Origin: Raphanus sativus
Lineage: Eukaryota; Streptophyta; Magnoliopsida; Brassicales; Brassicaceae
Direction: 5' to 3'
Assembly (NCBI RefSeq): GCF_000801105.2
Contig: NC_079515.1
Span: 4,340,001-4,404,000, forward strand
Length of the DNA stretch: 64,000 nt
Made by a program: the position numbers and the translations under genes. Below are positions 11,282 to 27,751 of this stretch, in pieces. Numbering within the stretch: the first letter of the stretch is position 1; each line of letters starts with the position of its first letter. Below the pieces are notes generated by a model, which was given only the letters and a program-made list of their open reading frames with translations, made no database searches and was not told the origin of the DNA.

Positions 11282-11458
11282 CAGTGGGGGAGCCACATTG
11301 TATGAGTTGGGCGCATCTGACCCTAATAATTTTTCAAATTTTAATATAAAACATTGAATAAGCTCAAAATGACCCATTGTTTTTAGCAAATATACTCCTA
11401 ATTCACTGAAATTTTTTATTTATGCTCCCAATAAAAATTTGTTTTGCCTCCGCCCCTG
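11282..11458. mobile_element. hAT-type MITE, 177 bp
   Basis: The ends CAGTGGGGGAGCC and, reversed, CAGGGGCGGAGGC form the common CAG...CTG hAT terminus. The 8-bp target duplication GTTGGAAT is exact (11274-11281 and 11459-11466). The interior is AT-rich and noncoding. Confidence 0.9.
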
Positions 11459-12314
11459 GTTGGAATCAAGCTGACTCATATCTACAGAAATACAGGTGTG
11501 TTATTGAGATTTCGTAGGTGAAGTAGAAAGTGACTTTGATTGAATCTTTCTGTCCACCTTATGATTTATGGATGCATAGGAGGGTCCACATACTAGTGTG
11601 TATTGGAGCAAGATGACCTAATTTGAAACATGGTTTATATTATTTAATTCTTATCGATTTTGGTCGCTTGCTCCTACTCTCTCGACTACCAACCGGACCG
11701 GACCCATGCAAGTTGTTAATAGGTACCTCGAAATAGAAGAATATAGTTAGACGTGAGAGGATATCTTTCACACTAAAAATAATCAACGTTAGGTGCTAAC
11801 TATAATTTGGAGGCAGCTTTTAAAATCTAGTCCTGATTGAATCAACGTGTACGCCCGTTTTCTTTTTGACCATCTTTTGTCTTTGTGTTTTACAAAATAT
11901 TTAATATATTGTCTAGCAAATCAAACGTATGTCTTCCATATTTATCAACTGGTTTCTAACTAGTTCAGTTACAATGGAATCAAGGTGGCTTACATCATCA
12001 TCATCCAGCTTCAAAACGAGCACGGTTTAATTGTTTCAGACTGTGTATTGGATGTCAGTGTTTTCTTTTACTTGGAGCTTAAAGGTCTGAAAAGATGCAA
12101 TCTTTTGTTTCAGTCCAATGTTCATGTTATGATGTCCAAACTATTCAACCCAAATGTTTTTTAATGCCCCGCATGAAATATCTAATAATGTTTGGTTTTG
12201 CTTGGAATACTTTTATTCTTGACACTACCCAAAATACTCGAAATTTTGATTCAATATACTCAAAGAACATGTACGTTATACATACTACATATACGATCGT
12301 TCAAGTCCCTCTAA

Positions 12315-12991
12315 GAGCATCTCCAAACGACACTTTATAACTTTAATTATCAAGTTTTTTGTTCTCAAAAAAAAAACTTCATCAAAACCTCAAATTTAAA
12401 GTTTTGAGTAGTGAAATTTCACATATAGAAGATCACTACTTAAAACTTCAAATTTGAAGTTTCATTTTTTCATTGTATTTTAGTCTTTACATTTACATAT
12501 TATATTTATAATTCTTAAATATTTTGTCCTTTAATTTTTTTAATCCTTCAAAATTTTACAACTCATAAATATTTCAAATTTGCTTTTATAATTTTAATTT
12601 CTACAAATAAAATTAAATAAAAACTTTAAAGTAATTTTTTCAAAACTAGATTTAGATAACAACAATATTAGAAAAGAAACTTAACAAATCTACTAATTTA
12701 CAGAATAATGCAGTAATTTACTTGTAATTTAATATTTAATTATGTATTTCTATGTAAAATTATATATTTTATTGTATCATTTTGTTTATTAATACTTTAT
12801 AATATTTTATATATGTGCTATTTATTTATAAATTTTTATGAATTTAAATTAAGTATCATAAATATAAAGACCATAAAATAAAATAATTTTTTTTTGAAGT
12901 TAAGTTTGAAGTTTTTTTTGGAGAAGACTATCTTACAACTTCAAATATGAAGTTTTGCAAACTTTAAAATATAGTGTTTTTTGAGATGCTC
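12315..12991. mobile_element. Tourist-like (PIF/Harbinger) MITE, 677 bp
   Basis: The left end GAGCATCTCCAAACGACACT and the right end, reversed as GAGCATCTCAAAAAACACTA, are inverted repeats. TAA flanks both (12312-12314, 12992-12994), the PIF/Harbinger target. The interior holds many short inverted tracts based on AACTTCAAATTTGAAGTTT and no ORF. Confidence 0.85.
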
Positions 12992-12994
12992 TAA

Positions 12995-14400
12995 TTAAGA
13001 CATGTGAGAATGGTTTTTAATTTGTTCTATGCATTGTAGCAACTATTGGGTCGTGGGGGATTTTCTGAACCAATCCGGTCCATTGCTAGTGATGAGTGTC
13101 TTCTTCAAATTTAAAGCAAGACATTTAAACTGTTCATTCTTTCTTCATTTATAGTCTGTTTTAATGTATTTACCTTTACCCACTTATGGATTTGATTCTT
13201 CTCGTCTCTAGTGTGTTGGAGTTATTATATTACGATTATATACCATTTACATATTTGGGGAGGTAATATAAAAGTTCAAAGGAATCTTCCTTACGATAAT
13301 TGATGTTTCTATTTTTCTAAATGTTTTACGTAAATAGATCGTGGCAGTGTGTAGCTGTAATTGTTATCTGTTGAACTTGAAAAAGCAACAAAAACAAATA
13401 AATCTGAATTTAGGGTTAAGTGGTATATTGATTATCTCCTGCCAAATATGTCTTTTACCACGTTGTTTTCTTTTATGCTATACACATAAATGCATGATGC
13501 ATTTTGTATTCATCAAAATACAGAGCGAAAAGCACCGTATCTTGGTCGTCCAGTGAAAGTAGTTAAGAGGCGAAGGAAAATGGATTTATTCTCAAAACAA
13601 TCCATCATTTATTTTTTCTTGCTCAGATGCGAATATTTTCAAGATGGTACGTACTTGCATTGACCTTTTAGAAATTTTGTGTCTTAATGGCATGAACCAG
13701 TCCCCAAAGAATAAGAGATTAGTAGCTTTTTATTAAGATAACATTCTCATATAGCATCCTCATATAACTATTGGTATATACTTACAATCGATAGTGGTAC
13801 GCCACACTTGATTTTTGTTTGTTTTTGACAACGCATCAGTTCGTTGACGAAGATAAGAATATACAAAAAGAAACAAACCAATCAACATCTAACAACCACG
13901 AGAAGACTTCGTCTAAATAGATTAATCCAGATACTGTCAGATTCTTAATACACATACGCTCGTATATTTATATTGTATGATAGATAAGGTAATCATTATT
14001 ATCACTAATTCTTCAACAACAAATGTCATCATTTCATTTTGATTTTAATAGAGCAAAGATATGCTTCTTCTTTTTGTTTTCTGATAAGATTTAGCATATA
14101 TATGAACAACAACATTTTAGATTTTTTAACTAAAAGATTTACGTTTCCAGTTGTAGATATTTGTTGGTCAAAATTTTACTTTTACAGCTACTTCTATTTG
14201 ACAACAACTAATAATAAGTAAACATGATGACAAAGATGATAAGTATAAACCCAAGTAGGGAAAAGAAACAACCGTATAACTATTGTGATCAGAGAAAGCA
14301 CCAACCTGAAGAAGATAACAAATATTAGTAAATAATTTATATATAAATATAGACCAGACCATTCATTCATCTTCCTCTCCTTTCTTTCAATCAAACCAAA
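12995..14400. other. Intergenic, no gene seen
   Basis: AT-rich DNA with only short unconvincing ORFs. It should contain the distal promoter of the gene at 14804. Confidence 0.45.
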
Positions 14401-14402
14401 AC

Positions 14403-14429
14403 CTCTCTCTCTCTCTCTCTCTCTCTCTC
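14403..14429. repeat. (CT)n microsatellite
   Basis: A run of CT dinucleotides about 375 bp upstream of the ATG at 14804. CT-rich tracts are common in plant 5' leaders and core promoters. Confidence 0.9.
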
Positions 14430-14803
14430 CCCTCCATATCGGACAACCTCTCAAACAAAATTAAACCTCGAGTTTTCCCGAGAAAGCATTTCTAATTTTC
14501 TTTGTTCAGAACTCAAAAAAAAACGATTGGAACCTAAAACTTGTCGTGCCTAATTTTATCTGTTTGGTGTCTAATATTGTTCTCTTACAAAAGTCACACC
14601 ACATTCTCCGTTGTCTCTCTGGGCCCATTCTTCACGTATCAGCCCCGAAGACTGTTTACTTCGCACATCACCGGAGAGAGAGAGACTCCGTTGGTGCCTG
14701 CGTTTTGAACCGGTCTTAACCATTTGATCTTGAAGAAAAATTTGAGTTTTTTTTATTTTTTTTTTGTAAAATTCTCCTTTTTTACTCCGACCAAACTGAA
14801 ATT

Positions 14804-15442
14804 ATGAACTCGAGGTTACGTTACGATCCTCAACAGATCTCAAGGCGCACACAACCGTCTGACACTCCGTCGTCATCTCCGTCTCAAAGCTACCGGAGAC
14901 ACCCTCTCCTCCAGAGAAGCCTCTCCTCTCCTTCTCCCACGGCGGCAGCCACCTGCGGCGGATCCACTCCCGCCGAGTTCTGCGGCGGCACGACGGCGAG
15001 CTGCGCCGCCGTGTGCTGCTGCTGTCCCTGCGGTCTCGTCAACCTCCTCGTCCTCGCGATCTACAAAGTTCCCCGGGGTATCTGCCGCCGCGCCCTGCGC
15101 ATCCGCCGCCGCAAGCAGCTCGTCAAGAGCAGGATCTTTCCTCCGCTTCCGGCGGACGGGAGAGTGTTCCAGAACTCCGAGTTCGCGGTCCATCCGGTGG
15201 ATAGCAACGACGTCTCCGACGAGGACGACGAAGATGATTTCTTGGATCTCAAATACTTCGGCAAACCGGCGGCGGCGGCGGCGACGGAGCTCGCGGCGGA
15301 TGAAGAAGACGACGAGGCGGTGTTGGCGTTGGAGAAGGAGATGTGGAACAGGTTCTATGGTGCTGGTTTCTGGAGAAGTCCGTCGCAGAGGGAATCGGTG
15401 TCTGAGAAGTCTCCGAGAGTTTCGAAGTCTTTTTCGTTGTAG
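14804..15442 (+). CDS. Plant-specific protein with Cys-rich hydrophobic segment (At3g11690-like)
   Basis: Single-exon ORF of 212 residues with much higher GC than its flanks. The N-terminus is Ser/Pro-rich. Residues about 50-95 hold the family hallmark: CGG repeats, a Cys run (CCCCPCG), a hydrophobic stretch NLLVLAIYKVP and a basic RRALRIRRRK, which could sit on or in a membrane with fatty-acylated cysteines. The rest is acidic with poly-Ala and a conserved EKEMWNRFYGAGFWRSPS near the C-terminus. Function is unknown. Its place before the FLA and LysRS genes fits the Arabidopsis At3g11690-11710 order as I recall it. An overlapping GC-rich reverse ORF is a shadow. Confidence 0.8.
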   Translation: MNSRLRYDPQQISRRTQPSDTPSSSPSQSYRRHPLLQRSLSSPSPTAAATCGGSTPAEFCGGTTASCAAVCCCCPCGLVNLLVLAIYKVPRGICRRALRIRRRKQLVKSRIFPPLPADGRVFQNSEFAVHPVDSNDVSDEDDEDDFLDLKYFGKPAAAAATELAADEEDDEAVLALEKEMWNRFYGAGFWRSPSQRESVSEKSPRVSKSFSL

Positions 15443-17181
15443 CCGAGGCTGTTGTCGTTCGCTGAAGCATCATAACTGAAAACAACGAGCAGAGGCGGGG
15501 GAAGAGGAGTTTTATAAAAGATTTGTTAATAGTGTTTCTTGTTTTCTTGATGGTGTTGTGCATTTGTTGGATCGATCTTTGGTGTGAGGGTTCTTATTTT
15601 CAAATGTTAATGGGATTTTGTGATCATCAAAGATGAAAATTTCGAATCTGAAATCATGTGGTACGATGTGTTTGTTGGTTCAGTGACATGAGATGAAAAT
15701 GTATACAAGAAAAGTACGCAACTCCACCTAAAATAATTTGGCAGATGAAATATTATTGAGGGATCGTGACTGCATTTACTTCATATTTGATGTGGGATTT
15801 GGATTTGCTAGATTGGTTTTAGTTTGTATGTTTAATTGTTGTACTAAGCAATATTCAAGAAATCAGTTAGACACAGGTTACAAGCTTTTTATGAGATTAT
15901 TGACTATTCAAGTCATTTTGACAACAAAAATTAATTTATTCTGTTGAACACAAAGATCATGTGATGTGGTGAATAATTACTGGCGTTTCGTGGAAACTGT
16001 CATTTTCCTAAAGTGTTTTTAATTGATTCGTAGGTGTTATGGTGACTGGTGGTGAGGCAGTGAAGCTAATGTGGGGGACGACAAAACTCAGTTGGCTTAA
16101 GTGTTTAGCATTAATTTCAGGTGTTGCTACAACGACTATCTTCTTCTGCATCTCTCTAATTACTTCTTCTTTCCCTTTCCATGTCTCGTTTTTTTTTGTT
16201 TTTTTTGTGTTTCAGTGTCTCTTACTAGAAGTCTTCTCTAACTCAGCTTTGATGTGACCCTTATTGATTTTCCCCCATTTTCTGGTAAACATCAATACAC
16301 CATGCAACTGTTTATACTTCATTTGGTAAACTGAACATCCAAAGGTCCCAAACCGTCTTCAACCATTAATTTTTGACATGAAACTTTTGTTTGGATCAAA
16401 CATGTGCTGAGATCTGTTTTATGGATAGGTTGAAACAAAAGGAAAATATATTACTATTAAACATGGAGACATCGAACAAAATAATATAAATTATACTGTA
16501 TAAGATAAACTCTAGCTACCCTTATTCTAAATGAAATCATGCTTCTTGTTTTTTCTAGCACAAAAAATCATGCTTCTTGTATCCAAATAAATGCTCGAGA
16601 GTTCAACTATCAGACGGTGATTTTTAATTATTAAAATGTTTGGGTTGTTTGTTCTTTAATATAAAAATTTTCAGGCCATTGAGACCCGGAAGAAGAAAAA
16701 ATCCATAGGCCATTCTGTTTAACTTTTTATATGTTTAGTTATCTTTCGGCTCTTTCGGCAACTTTAACCAATTTGGACCTTACAGTTTCTTTATTATACA
16801 AAGATTCGAATATTTAATTCTTAATATAACAATTGAAAAGCAAACGGTCGTCAGCAAAATGGATTCACATAGGTTTACAAAAGAAATAGAAAGTAATGAG
16901 CTAGGCCCATTGATATGACCAAGCTCCAATGCAATAAGACAACTCGGGCCTAATACAAGCAAAACTTCAGTAAGTTATGTATTTTTAAAAGTTTGGGCCT
17001 TAAGAGGTTATCTTTTCATTAAGTAATGAGTATCGTTTAGTCCTTAAAACCCATTAGTCGAAACGCGTGAGTACACCTTCCAAGTTGAAGTACGTGGTAG
17101 AAACAGGTAAGTAGAATTGAGGTGGGACATCACACGATTCACGAACTTAACGTAGCAACCAAAAAGGTGTAATAATAAGTA
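15443..17181. other. Intergenic, no gene seen
   Basis: 3' flank of the preceding gene followed by AT-rich DNA. The ORF at 16039-16257 has no recognisable features. Confidence 0.4.
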
Positions 17182-17829
17182 CTAGATCTTGACCCGCGCT
17201 TTGGAAGCGCGGAATATTTTACGATGAAAAATTTCACTAATAACTTAATAAATATTTTGATAATTTTTAAAGAGTGTGTATTTAAAATATTTTTGCATTT
17301 AAATCAGTGTTTTTAAATTCAACCCGATTGTGATTATATCGGTTAATCCGGAGATCTGACAATTCAATTTAGGTTTTTAAATTATTCATATTAAAAAAAT
17401 TGCTAAAACCCGAGACTAACCGATTGAACTGATGGATGACCGATATGTAATCTAATTTGATTTAAATTGTAATAGTTTCATAATTTGTAATCTTATAATC
17501 CAAATTTTAAAGTTCATTATTTTGCAATTTATAAAATTATGATGTTTCTACAAAATTTTAAAGAGAAAATGATAGATATAAAATAACTAAGATTGATTAT
17601 TGTATTGTTTGAAAATATTGATAGTAGTATAAAAAATATATTGTTTGAAAACATTAATAGTAGTATAAAGAAATAAGTATATTGTTTGGAAACATGGATA
17701 GTAGTATAAAGAAAGTAATAATAGTGATTTAACGTAGGTTTAAATATAAAATATAAAGGTGTATTTAATTTAAAAACTTACAAAATAAATGTTATGTCCA
17801 ATAGAATGTTTCTGTTTTAATAAGATAGA
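17182..17829 (-). mobile_element. Compact non-autonomous Helitron, 648 bp
   Basis: Read on the reverse strand, the element begins TCTATCTTATTAAAACAGAA after an A (5' end at 17829). It ends with a hairpin CCGCGCTT-CCA-AAGCGCGG, a short spacer and CTAG followed by T (17185-17182). This is the full Helitron terminal code: A|TC...hairpin-CTRR|T. The interior is AT-rich, with a short repeated motif (GATAGTAGTATAAA) three times near 17620-17715. It has no Rep/helicase and depends on autonomous Helitrons. Confidence 0.85.
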
Positions 17830-19388
17830 TACGAAAATGATTGTTGTATTAGGTCACACACCGACAGCTTCAATTTAAGCCACGTGGTCTTCCCTACTTC
17901 TTCGGCTTAGCTTCACATGTCTTTTATGTTTGGTTGAATTTCTTAATCTCAAGTAATCACTACATCATTACCTAATAAACTATAGAAGATGACTAATTAA
18001 CTATCCTTTTATTATCATCTTGATGAGTTGACGGATTGTCTTGGTCTTTACTACAGTAAACTCGTAGGAAAAGTTCAATACCATCGCTTTCTCTCTCTAC
18101 CGTATTTGACGGGTGGATGTTGAACAGAAATTTTTTGGGGGCAAATTATATGTAAATATACACATACAGCTAAAGCATGATTTTAAATGGAGACAAATAA
18201 CTTAATTTTGGGTAAGTTACAAGACATTTGATAATTTTACAGAGGGCAAGTGACATCTCCTTCAGGCAATTGATCCGCCAGTAATTTTAGAGATTTTATT
18301 GATTTTTTTTCCTTTTGAACATTGCTATTTAGTCTTACCAGTACATATACAGTTGCAACTATTTTTTTTATAATCAAGATACATACTCAATTAATATAGT
18401 TGCAACTATATATAGATGAATATCGAATTGCATCACTGTATTTTGTCGAGATAACTTAGAGTTTTGTTCGGTTGACGTCCTCCTCCAGTGGTGCGCCGGG
18501 GTGTTTGCCAGCCACTGCCGTTGAAGCCTGCTGGAGCCACTTCAGTGAGTCTTCGACTGAACATCCTGTCAAGTTATACTCTTGCTTGCTGGATCTTCCG
18601 TTTAAGTAAGAAGGCATTGGTTTAGGGAAGTTACATTGTTGTTTTCTTATCCTAAATATTTTATTAACTTCATGATTTCCATTGTTTAGAAGCTTAAACT
18701 TAATCCTTAGGTTTTTACAGGTTTTTTAAAACTTTTTGTGATCTCTAAAAATTAAAATGGCTGTCAAAGCAGGCTATGGCTGCAAGCTTCTTGTAACCAA
18801 AACCATTATTACAATTTAGCAAAAAAGAATATCGAATTCTTAAATGTTTTGGTACAATCACCATTCCTTTGTTGCACATGGCCATTTGATACTGACCAAA
18901 ATATATAGTTACTCAATTGGTCAAGTAGAATTTATGGAAAAGGTTCTGTTTCTAATATAACCTTGTTTGTTCTGAAATAGTAGTCCTGTTTTTGTTTATT
19001 ACAAAATCCTCTAATAAAGACAAAACAAAGTGCTGTTTATTTACTGATTATACAAAAGATTTAGCCAGAAAATAATTGAAACGTAATGGAAGTCGAGCTG
19101 AGTCGAGCCGAGGCATAAAAAGCCAAAGACAGCTAAAAATAATTAAAATTTTCAGACACCGTGTGGTCCCCACCACCAGCCTGTCCGAAAACCCAAACCT
19201 GTTTTGATACACAACATAGACAAGAGACCAGCCCAAACTCACACCTCTCTCTCACATCTTTCTTCGTCTTCTTGCTTGCCTGTCTTTCACTCCCACTTTC
19301 CGAACACCGACGCTTCAATTAATCACTACTGAACACAAAGTATATTCTCCACAAAAGAGCATTTTTCACAACCTTCCAGAGAAGCACC
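17830..19388. other. Intergenic and FLA promoter region
   Basis: No gene seen. A GC-richer patch near 18475-18560 and a TATA-like ACTATATATAG near 18406 are not linked to any ORF. The last 300 bp include CT-rich sequence typical of a 5' leader. Confidence 0.4.
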
Positions 19389-21270
19389 ATGGATCGCTGC
19401 AGCATCTATGGTTGCTCCGCCGTAACTTTCTTCTTCTTCTTCCTCCTCGTCACTGCATCGTCTCTTCCACAGAACCTCGAACCGGTTCACCACAACAAAA
19501 CCGGGTCCGGTCAGATAAACTCAAACTCCGTCCTCGTCGCTCTCCTCGACTCTCGCTACACCGAGCTCGCGGAGCTCGTCGAGAAAGCCCTCCTCCTCCA
19601 GACACTCGAAGACGCCGTCGGCCGTCACAATATCACCATTTTCGCCCCTCGCAACGAAGCTCTTGAGCGTGACCTCGACCCGGATTTCAAACGGTTCTTG
19701 CTCCAGCCAGGTAACCTCAAATCTCTCCAGACGCTGCTCTTGTCCCACATTATCCCCACTCGAGTCGGATCCAACCAGTGGCCCGAAGAGAATTCGGGTC
19801 GGGTCAAGCACGTCACGCTAGGTAACAACAACCAAGTGCTGCATTTGAGCAAAACCAAAGGAAACGGAAAGATACTAGTAGTGAACTCCGCCGTGATCAC
19901 CCGACCCGATGATTTGACCCGACCCGACGGGTTGATCCACGGAATCGAACGGCTTTTAATCCCCCGCTCCGTCCAAGAAGATTTCAACCGGCGGAGAAAC
20001 CTCCGGTCTATCTCCGCCGTGTTACCCGAAGGAGCTCCGGAGGTCGACCCGAGAACAAACCGTCTCAAGAAACCCTCCGCCGCCGCCGCCGTCCCCGCCG
20101 GATCTCCGCCGGCTCTCCCGATCCAATCCGCCATGGCTCCAGGTCCGTCGCTAGCTCCGGCACCGGCTCCGGGTCCCGGAGGTCCGCGTCACCACTTCAA
20201 CGGCGAGGCTCAGGTCAAAGACTTCATCCACACGCTGCTGCATTACGGCGGGTACAACGAGCTGGCGGATATCCTCGTGAACCTGACGTCGCTCGCGACG
20301 GAGATGGGACGGTTGGTGTCGGAAGGGTACGTCCTCACGGTGCTAGCTCCCAACGACGAGGCTATGGCGAAGCTGACGACGGATCAGCTGAGCGAGCCCG
20401 GAGCTCCGGAGCAGATCGTGTACTACCACATTATACCGGAGTATCAGACGGAGGAGAGTATGTATAACTCGGTTAGGAGGTTTGGGAAGGTGAACTACGA
20501 AACGCTGCGTTTTCCTCATAAGGTTGCGGCGAAGGAAGCTGACGGTTCGGTTAAGTTCGGTTCCGGTGACCGGTCTGCGTACTTGTTTGATCCGGATATT
20601 TACACGGACGGTCGGATTTCGGTTCAAGGGATTGATGGTGTTTTGTTCCCTGAGGAGGAAGAGACGGTTAAGAAACAGAGTAGTCCGGTTAAGAAAGTTG
20701 TTCAGCCGAGAAGAGGTACGTTTTGATTGAATATGTGTTTGTGTGTTTACGGTTTATAGATTCCGCTTTTGATGATTTTGTTTGACATAGTCATATGAAA
20801 TCATTAGGTATCAGTGAGTTGATCTAATGTAGATTGATCTAGTTTCTTGAAACATTAGCATAGTGACTCTAATTGGGCTAGAAATGGTAGGGAACATGAT
20901 TAGGTCGTTTTTGAGGATACATGTTGTAGTTCTTGTGATCAAAATAATCTGTTAATTTCGATTTTTAGTACATAAGTGATGCTCAAGGTATTAATCATGT
21001 GCTAACAGTAAAGAGTGATTAGGATAATATTAGAAGATATCAAACAGAAGTAAGAATCATTAGAAGCTTCATCAACATCACCTAAAGCATCTTATCACGT
21101 TTCCAAATATTTTAATCTGGTGACAGGAGATTGTGATTGGAATTAATTGATTGTGATCATGACCTTGTAATTAAAGGTTTCCTTTTTATTATTCAACAGG
21201 GAAGTTGCTGGAAGTAGCATGTCGAATGCTTGGAGCTATTGGCAAAGACTCATATTTAAGCACATCCTGA
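19389..21270 (+). CDS. FLA18: Fasciclin-like arabinogalactan protein, FLA16-18 group
   Basis: Two exons: 19389-20715 and 21200-21270 (AGAAGAG|gtacg ... caacag|GGAAG), giving 465 residues. Reading straight through the donor would give a false end three residues later. The short second exon restores the conserved tail KLLEVACRMLGAIG. There is a signal peptide (FFFFFLLVTASS), a first FAS1 domain (about 40-190), an AGP-like Pro/Ala region (APGPSLAPAPAPGPGG, about 245-262), a second FAS1 domain (about 265-415), and no GPI signal. It is expected in the cell wall or apoplast, in adhesion or wall structure. The start is in a strong CACCATGG context. The symbol rests on synteny with At3g11700; FLA16 or FLA17 are close alternatives. 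Confidence 0.92.
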
Positions 21271-22143
21271 TAATTCACAAACCAGAAGAGATTATTAGAG
21301 ACAAGTCTCTTAAGTGTATCTGTAAACATGCACAAATGTTAGGATTCACAGGTTCATAGAGAAGAATGAAGGCTTGGAAGAGAAAAAAAAAGAGGAACAT
21401 CATCAGCAATGTTCAAATCATTCTTCGAAGAAATATGAAAGAGGGTTTGCTGGGTTTTTCTATAAATATATAAAAAAATATTTTTTTGGGCAGGTTTGTT
21501 TTTTGGGTTATAAAAATTGTAATTAGATATATGAACTCTCAATTTTTTAATTGATTTGTGGTGTATGAAAAAAATGAATCATAAAGTGGGAAACAAAAGA
21601 AAAAGACTTGAGAACCCACCACTACCTTTTCTTCAGTAGTAAGGATCTCTCTTATATTCTTTTACTTGGTGATTTTGTGTGTGGGTTGTTTGGTAGGTAC
21701 TCCACTTGAATGGTATCATTATCATCATCATAATAACCATTCCAAAATAAGAACTAGTGGTACCAAAGAAAAGATGAAGTACTTGGTATGCACACAATTT
21801 TGCTTATTAATTTTCTGTATTTTATTGTTTCAGCAATAAACAAAATAAATAAGAAAGGTATTAGGTAGGAGCCACAATGAAACATGTGTCGGAGAGAGCC
21901 AGTGAGGAGGTGAGTTGGCTTATGGCTGTCTTGTGAGATATTATTTGATTTGAGACCCAATTACAACCCACAGCATAAAGTTGTCTGCCTTTTTCTATGT
22001 GATTCATTCACGAAGATATACATATTTTGTTCTTTCTCAACCGATGACTTTTTGTTTATCTCCCTATCTTAGTAAAATAGCTGTAATTCTAAACTAGGGT
22101 TTTCAACCGCATGTCATTTCAACCACTTTGACAATGACACACA

Positions 22144-22267
22144 TTATCTTTTCCCATATAGATCAGACCCGGTCAGACGGAGGTGCTCCTCGGAGAATCA
22201 GCTCGTCTAACCACCACTTGATCTAATGAAAATGGGCAGTTGACAAAAAAAAAAAAAAAAAAAAAAA
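22144..22267 (+). mobile_element. SINE-like retroposed insert with poly(A) tail
   Basis: About 100 bp of unique body ends in GGGCAGTTGAC and a run of 23 A (22245-22267). Direct repeats GACAATGACACACA flank it exactly (22130-22143, 22268-22281). No A/B boxes are clear, so it may be a 5'-truncated SINE. Confidence 0.8.
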
Positions 22268-22506
22268 GACAATGACACACAAGTAGTATAATACTTTTAA
22301 ATGATTATTCGTTGATAAAAACAAAATCTTAGGAGAACGAGATTAGAAGACAATAAAAGAGATCCAAAAGGTCTTACAGAGGGTTTTGATAATAACAAGT
22401 TGTTTGTAAAAATATGGTTTGTTCGTACATCGCAATTAAAGTTGCATAATAGCAATTTGACTACCAAACTTTAGAGGCAAAAGGCAAAAGAGATGAAAAC
22501 TGTGCT

Positions 22507-25701
<3,195 letters not shown>

Positions 25702-25743
25702 AGAAATCAAAATGTAATCCAACCGCTGAATCGGGCGACGACG

Positions 25744-25817
25744 AAAACCCTAACCGTCGACGGCGAAGATGAGGAAAGGGGGAAGTAGCGTCGATGAGTC
25801 TTTTCTTTAGGGTTTTT
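25744..25817 (-). promoter_or_regulatory. Telo-box pair upstream of LysRS
   Basis: AAAACCCTAA at 25744-25753 and TTTAGGGTTTT at 25807-25817 lie 43-116 bp upstream of the LysRS ATG. Telo-boxes (AAACCCTA, either strand) are typical of promoters of plant translation-machinery genes. Confidence 0.6.
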
Positions 25818-26441
25818 ATTCCTCTCTTTCTATCTTTTTTTTTTTCACGCGGGTCCACCCCATTTTTAGTGATTCATTTACTCGTAACCGGGTTCTTGGC
25901 TTCTTTCGGTTTATGCACAAACCGAACCGGTTCATTCAAATGTTCGTCAATATGTTATCAATAATTAAGATAAGATGTTTTCTGGTTATATTTTTCGAAA
26001 ATCCATATAAAAGAAAACATAAAACGTACTAGAATGATTTAAAAAGTCAACCAACAATTAGTTATGTTGACTCATGACTCCCTTTACAGAGGAGGTCCTT
26101 AGTCCGAAGACCTCTTTAAACACTTCTCCATATCAAGAATCGTGAGCCTCTACAACACCAGTGGTTGACATTCTATTACATGAGTTACCCCTTATATATA
26201 CTCGATGTCGCCTTCGGCAATTAGCAATGTGGGATTTGGTAATAACTATTGAGCCCATTTTGATAGAAGAACACAAATAAAAATCCATTACTTTGGTAAA
26301 GAAAACTGAGCGTTTACAAAGAAACGGTTAAGCTCTTAAAGTTTTTCCATTCTTAACACCATAAAATCCAAGATTTTGTGTCATTAAAGAGAAATACTTA
26401 CATTGTTGTTGGAGGAACAAAACAGGGCAAAGAAGGATATA
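25818..26441. other. Intergenic, possible old LTR debris
   Basis: No gene. The segment around 26080-26250 has the look of retrotransposon LTR sequence, but no ends could be paired. Confidence 0.25.
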
Positions 26442-27751
26442 GGGCATGTTTGTTTCTCCATCTGAATGAGTCATTTGGATGAAGATGAGAGTTTTATTTG
26501 TTTAGACACTAAGAGCATGGTTATCGGTGGGTCTTAGACCCATTTCTTAGCATTATTGGGTCGAAAGAAAAATGAAAAAGACCAAAAACCTTTGCAAACG
26601 GGCCTTAGCTAAGAAGTGTCCGGGTTGGTCCTTAAGTGGGCACGTGTCGGGCCCAAAAAAAACAGGTTTTTTTCACCCCGACAGACGAGTCTCTCTCTCT
26701 TCTGTTCTTGTCTTTTCTTCTTCTCTCGAACTCTCTCGACGGCGATTGCATGTCGATCTTCTCTCCGTTCTGAATCGATCTAATCCGTCCTCCGTTCTGA
26801 ATCAATCTCTTCCGTCTTCTCTCCGTTCTGAATCGATCTCGTCCGTCTCTCTCTCCGGGTCCTCTCGTTGATTGTCCTCATCGAAATCCTCTCGTCCGCC
26901 GATTGTAATCTAAACAAGGTACATGTTTCTCCTCCGTTTAGAGATTTAGGTGATTTTGTTGCGATGATATGATTATTTTTGTGATTATTTTGTTTGTGTA
27001 TTGTTCGTGTTTCTCCTCTGTCAAAAATCTTGGAAAAAATATTCAGATAATCGAATGGATATTTAGTAACAAGGATTTCTTTGAGAATTAGTGTTTGCTT
27101 TAGGTGAGATTATTCATGGGTGATTTGTTTTTGAATTAGGGTTTGCTTTAGAGATTTACATGATTGATTCATTGCGGTCTTAAATATTGCTTTAAAGATT
27201 ATTCATAGGGGATTTCTTTCTGAATTAGATTATTTTGTTCGTGCATGATTTACTCTGATTCATTCATTAATATTGAAAATATTGAAAACATTATTCATTC
27301 AAATCTATCCACCAAATTACAATCGTTATTAATGTTAGCTCTGCTTTTGTACCAAATTACAATCGTTTATTAATGTTTGGTCTGTGTTATAGTTATTGGT
27401 GTGCATTGAAGTGTTGTGCTACCATTGCGAGTAGTGGCAACTGTAGTGGTTACTGTTCTTACTTAGCGAAACTGATTCATTTGTAGTTGACTTGGTAGCT
27501 TTGTAGTTTAGTTGATTAAATTGTGGCATTGTAGTTTTAGTTGATAGTTTTGTAGTACTAGTTGATAGCTTGTAGTTGTAGTTGAATAAAGTGTTATTAC
27601 TTCTGATTAGACCTTGGTGGGTTAGCGTTAGACTTTATTACTGGAACTTATTATGATTGAGATGAGCTTATTTAACGCCAACCATCCTCCCCTATTCTAT
27701 CCAAACCAGTTACCACAACGGTTTCTCTTCTTCACTCTCTTCTCTGTTCTT

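Noticed and set aside
14873..15193. Reverse ORF rich in Arg/Ala/Gly over the Cys-rich protein gene
   Set aside because: It is the antisense shadow of a GC-rich coding exon.
20727..21199. FLA gene ending in the first exon (…RRGTF)
   Set aside because: The last codons run into a good splice donor; the second exon at 21200 gives the conserved C-terminus of the family.
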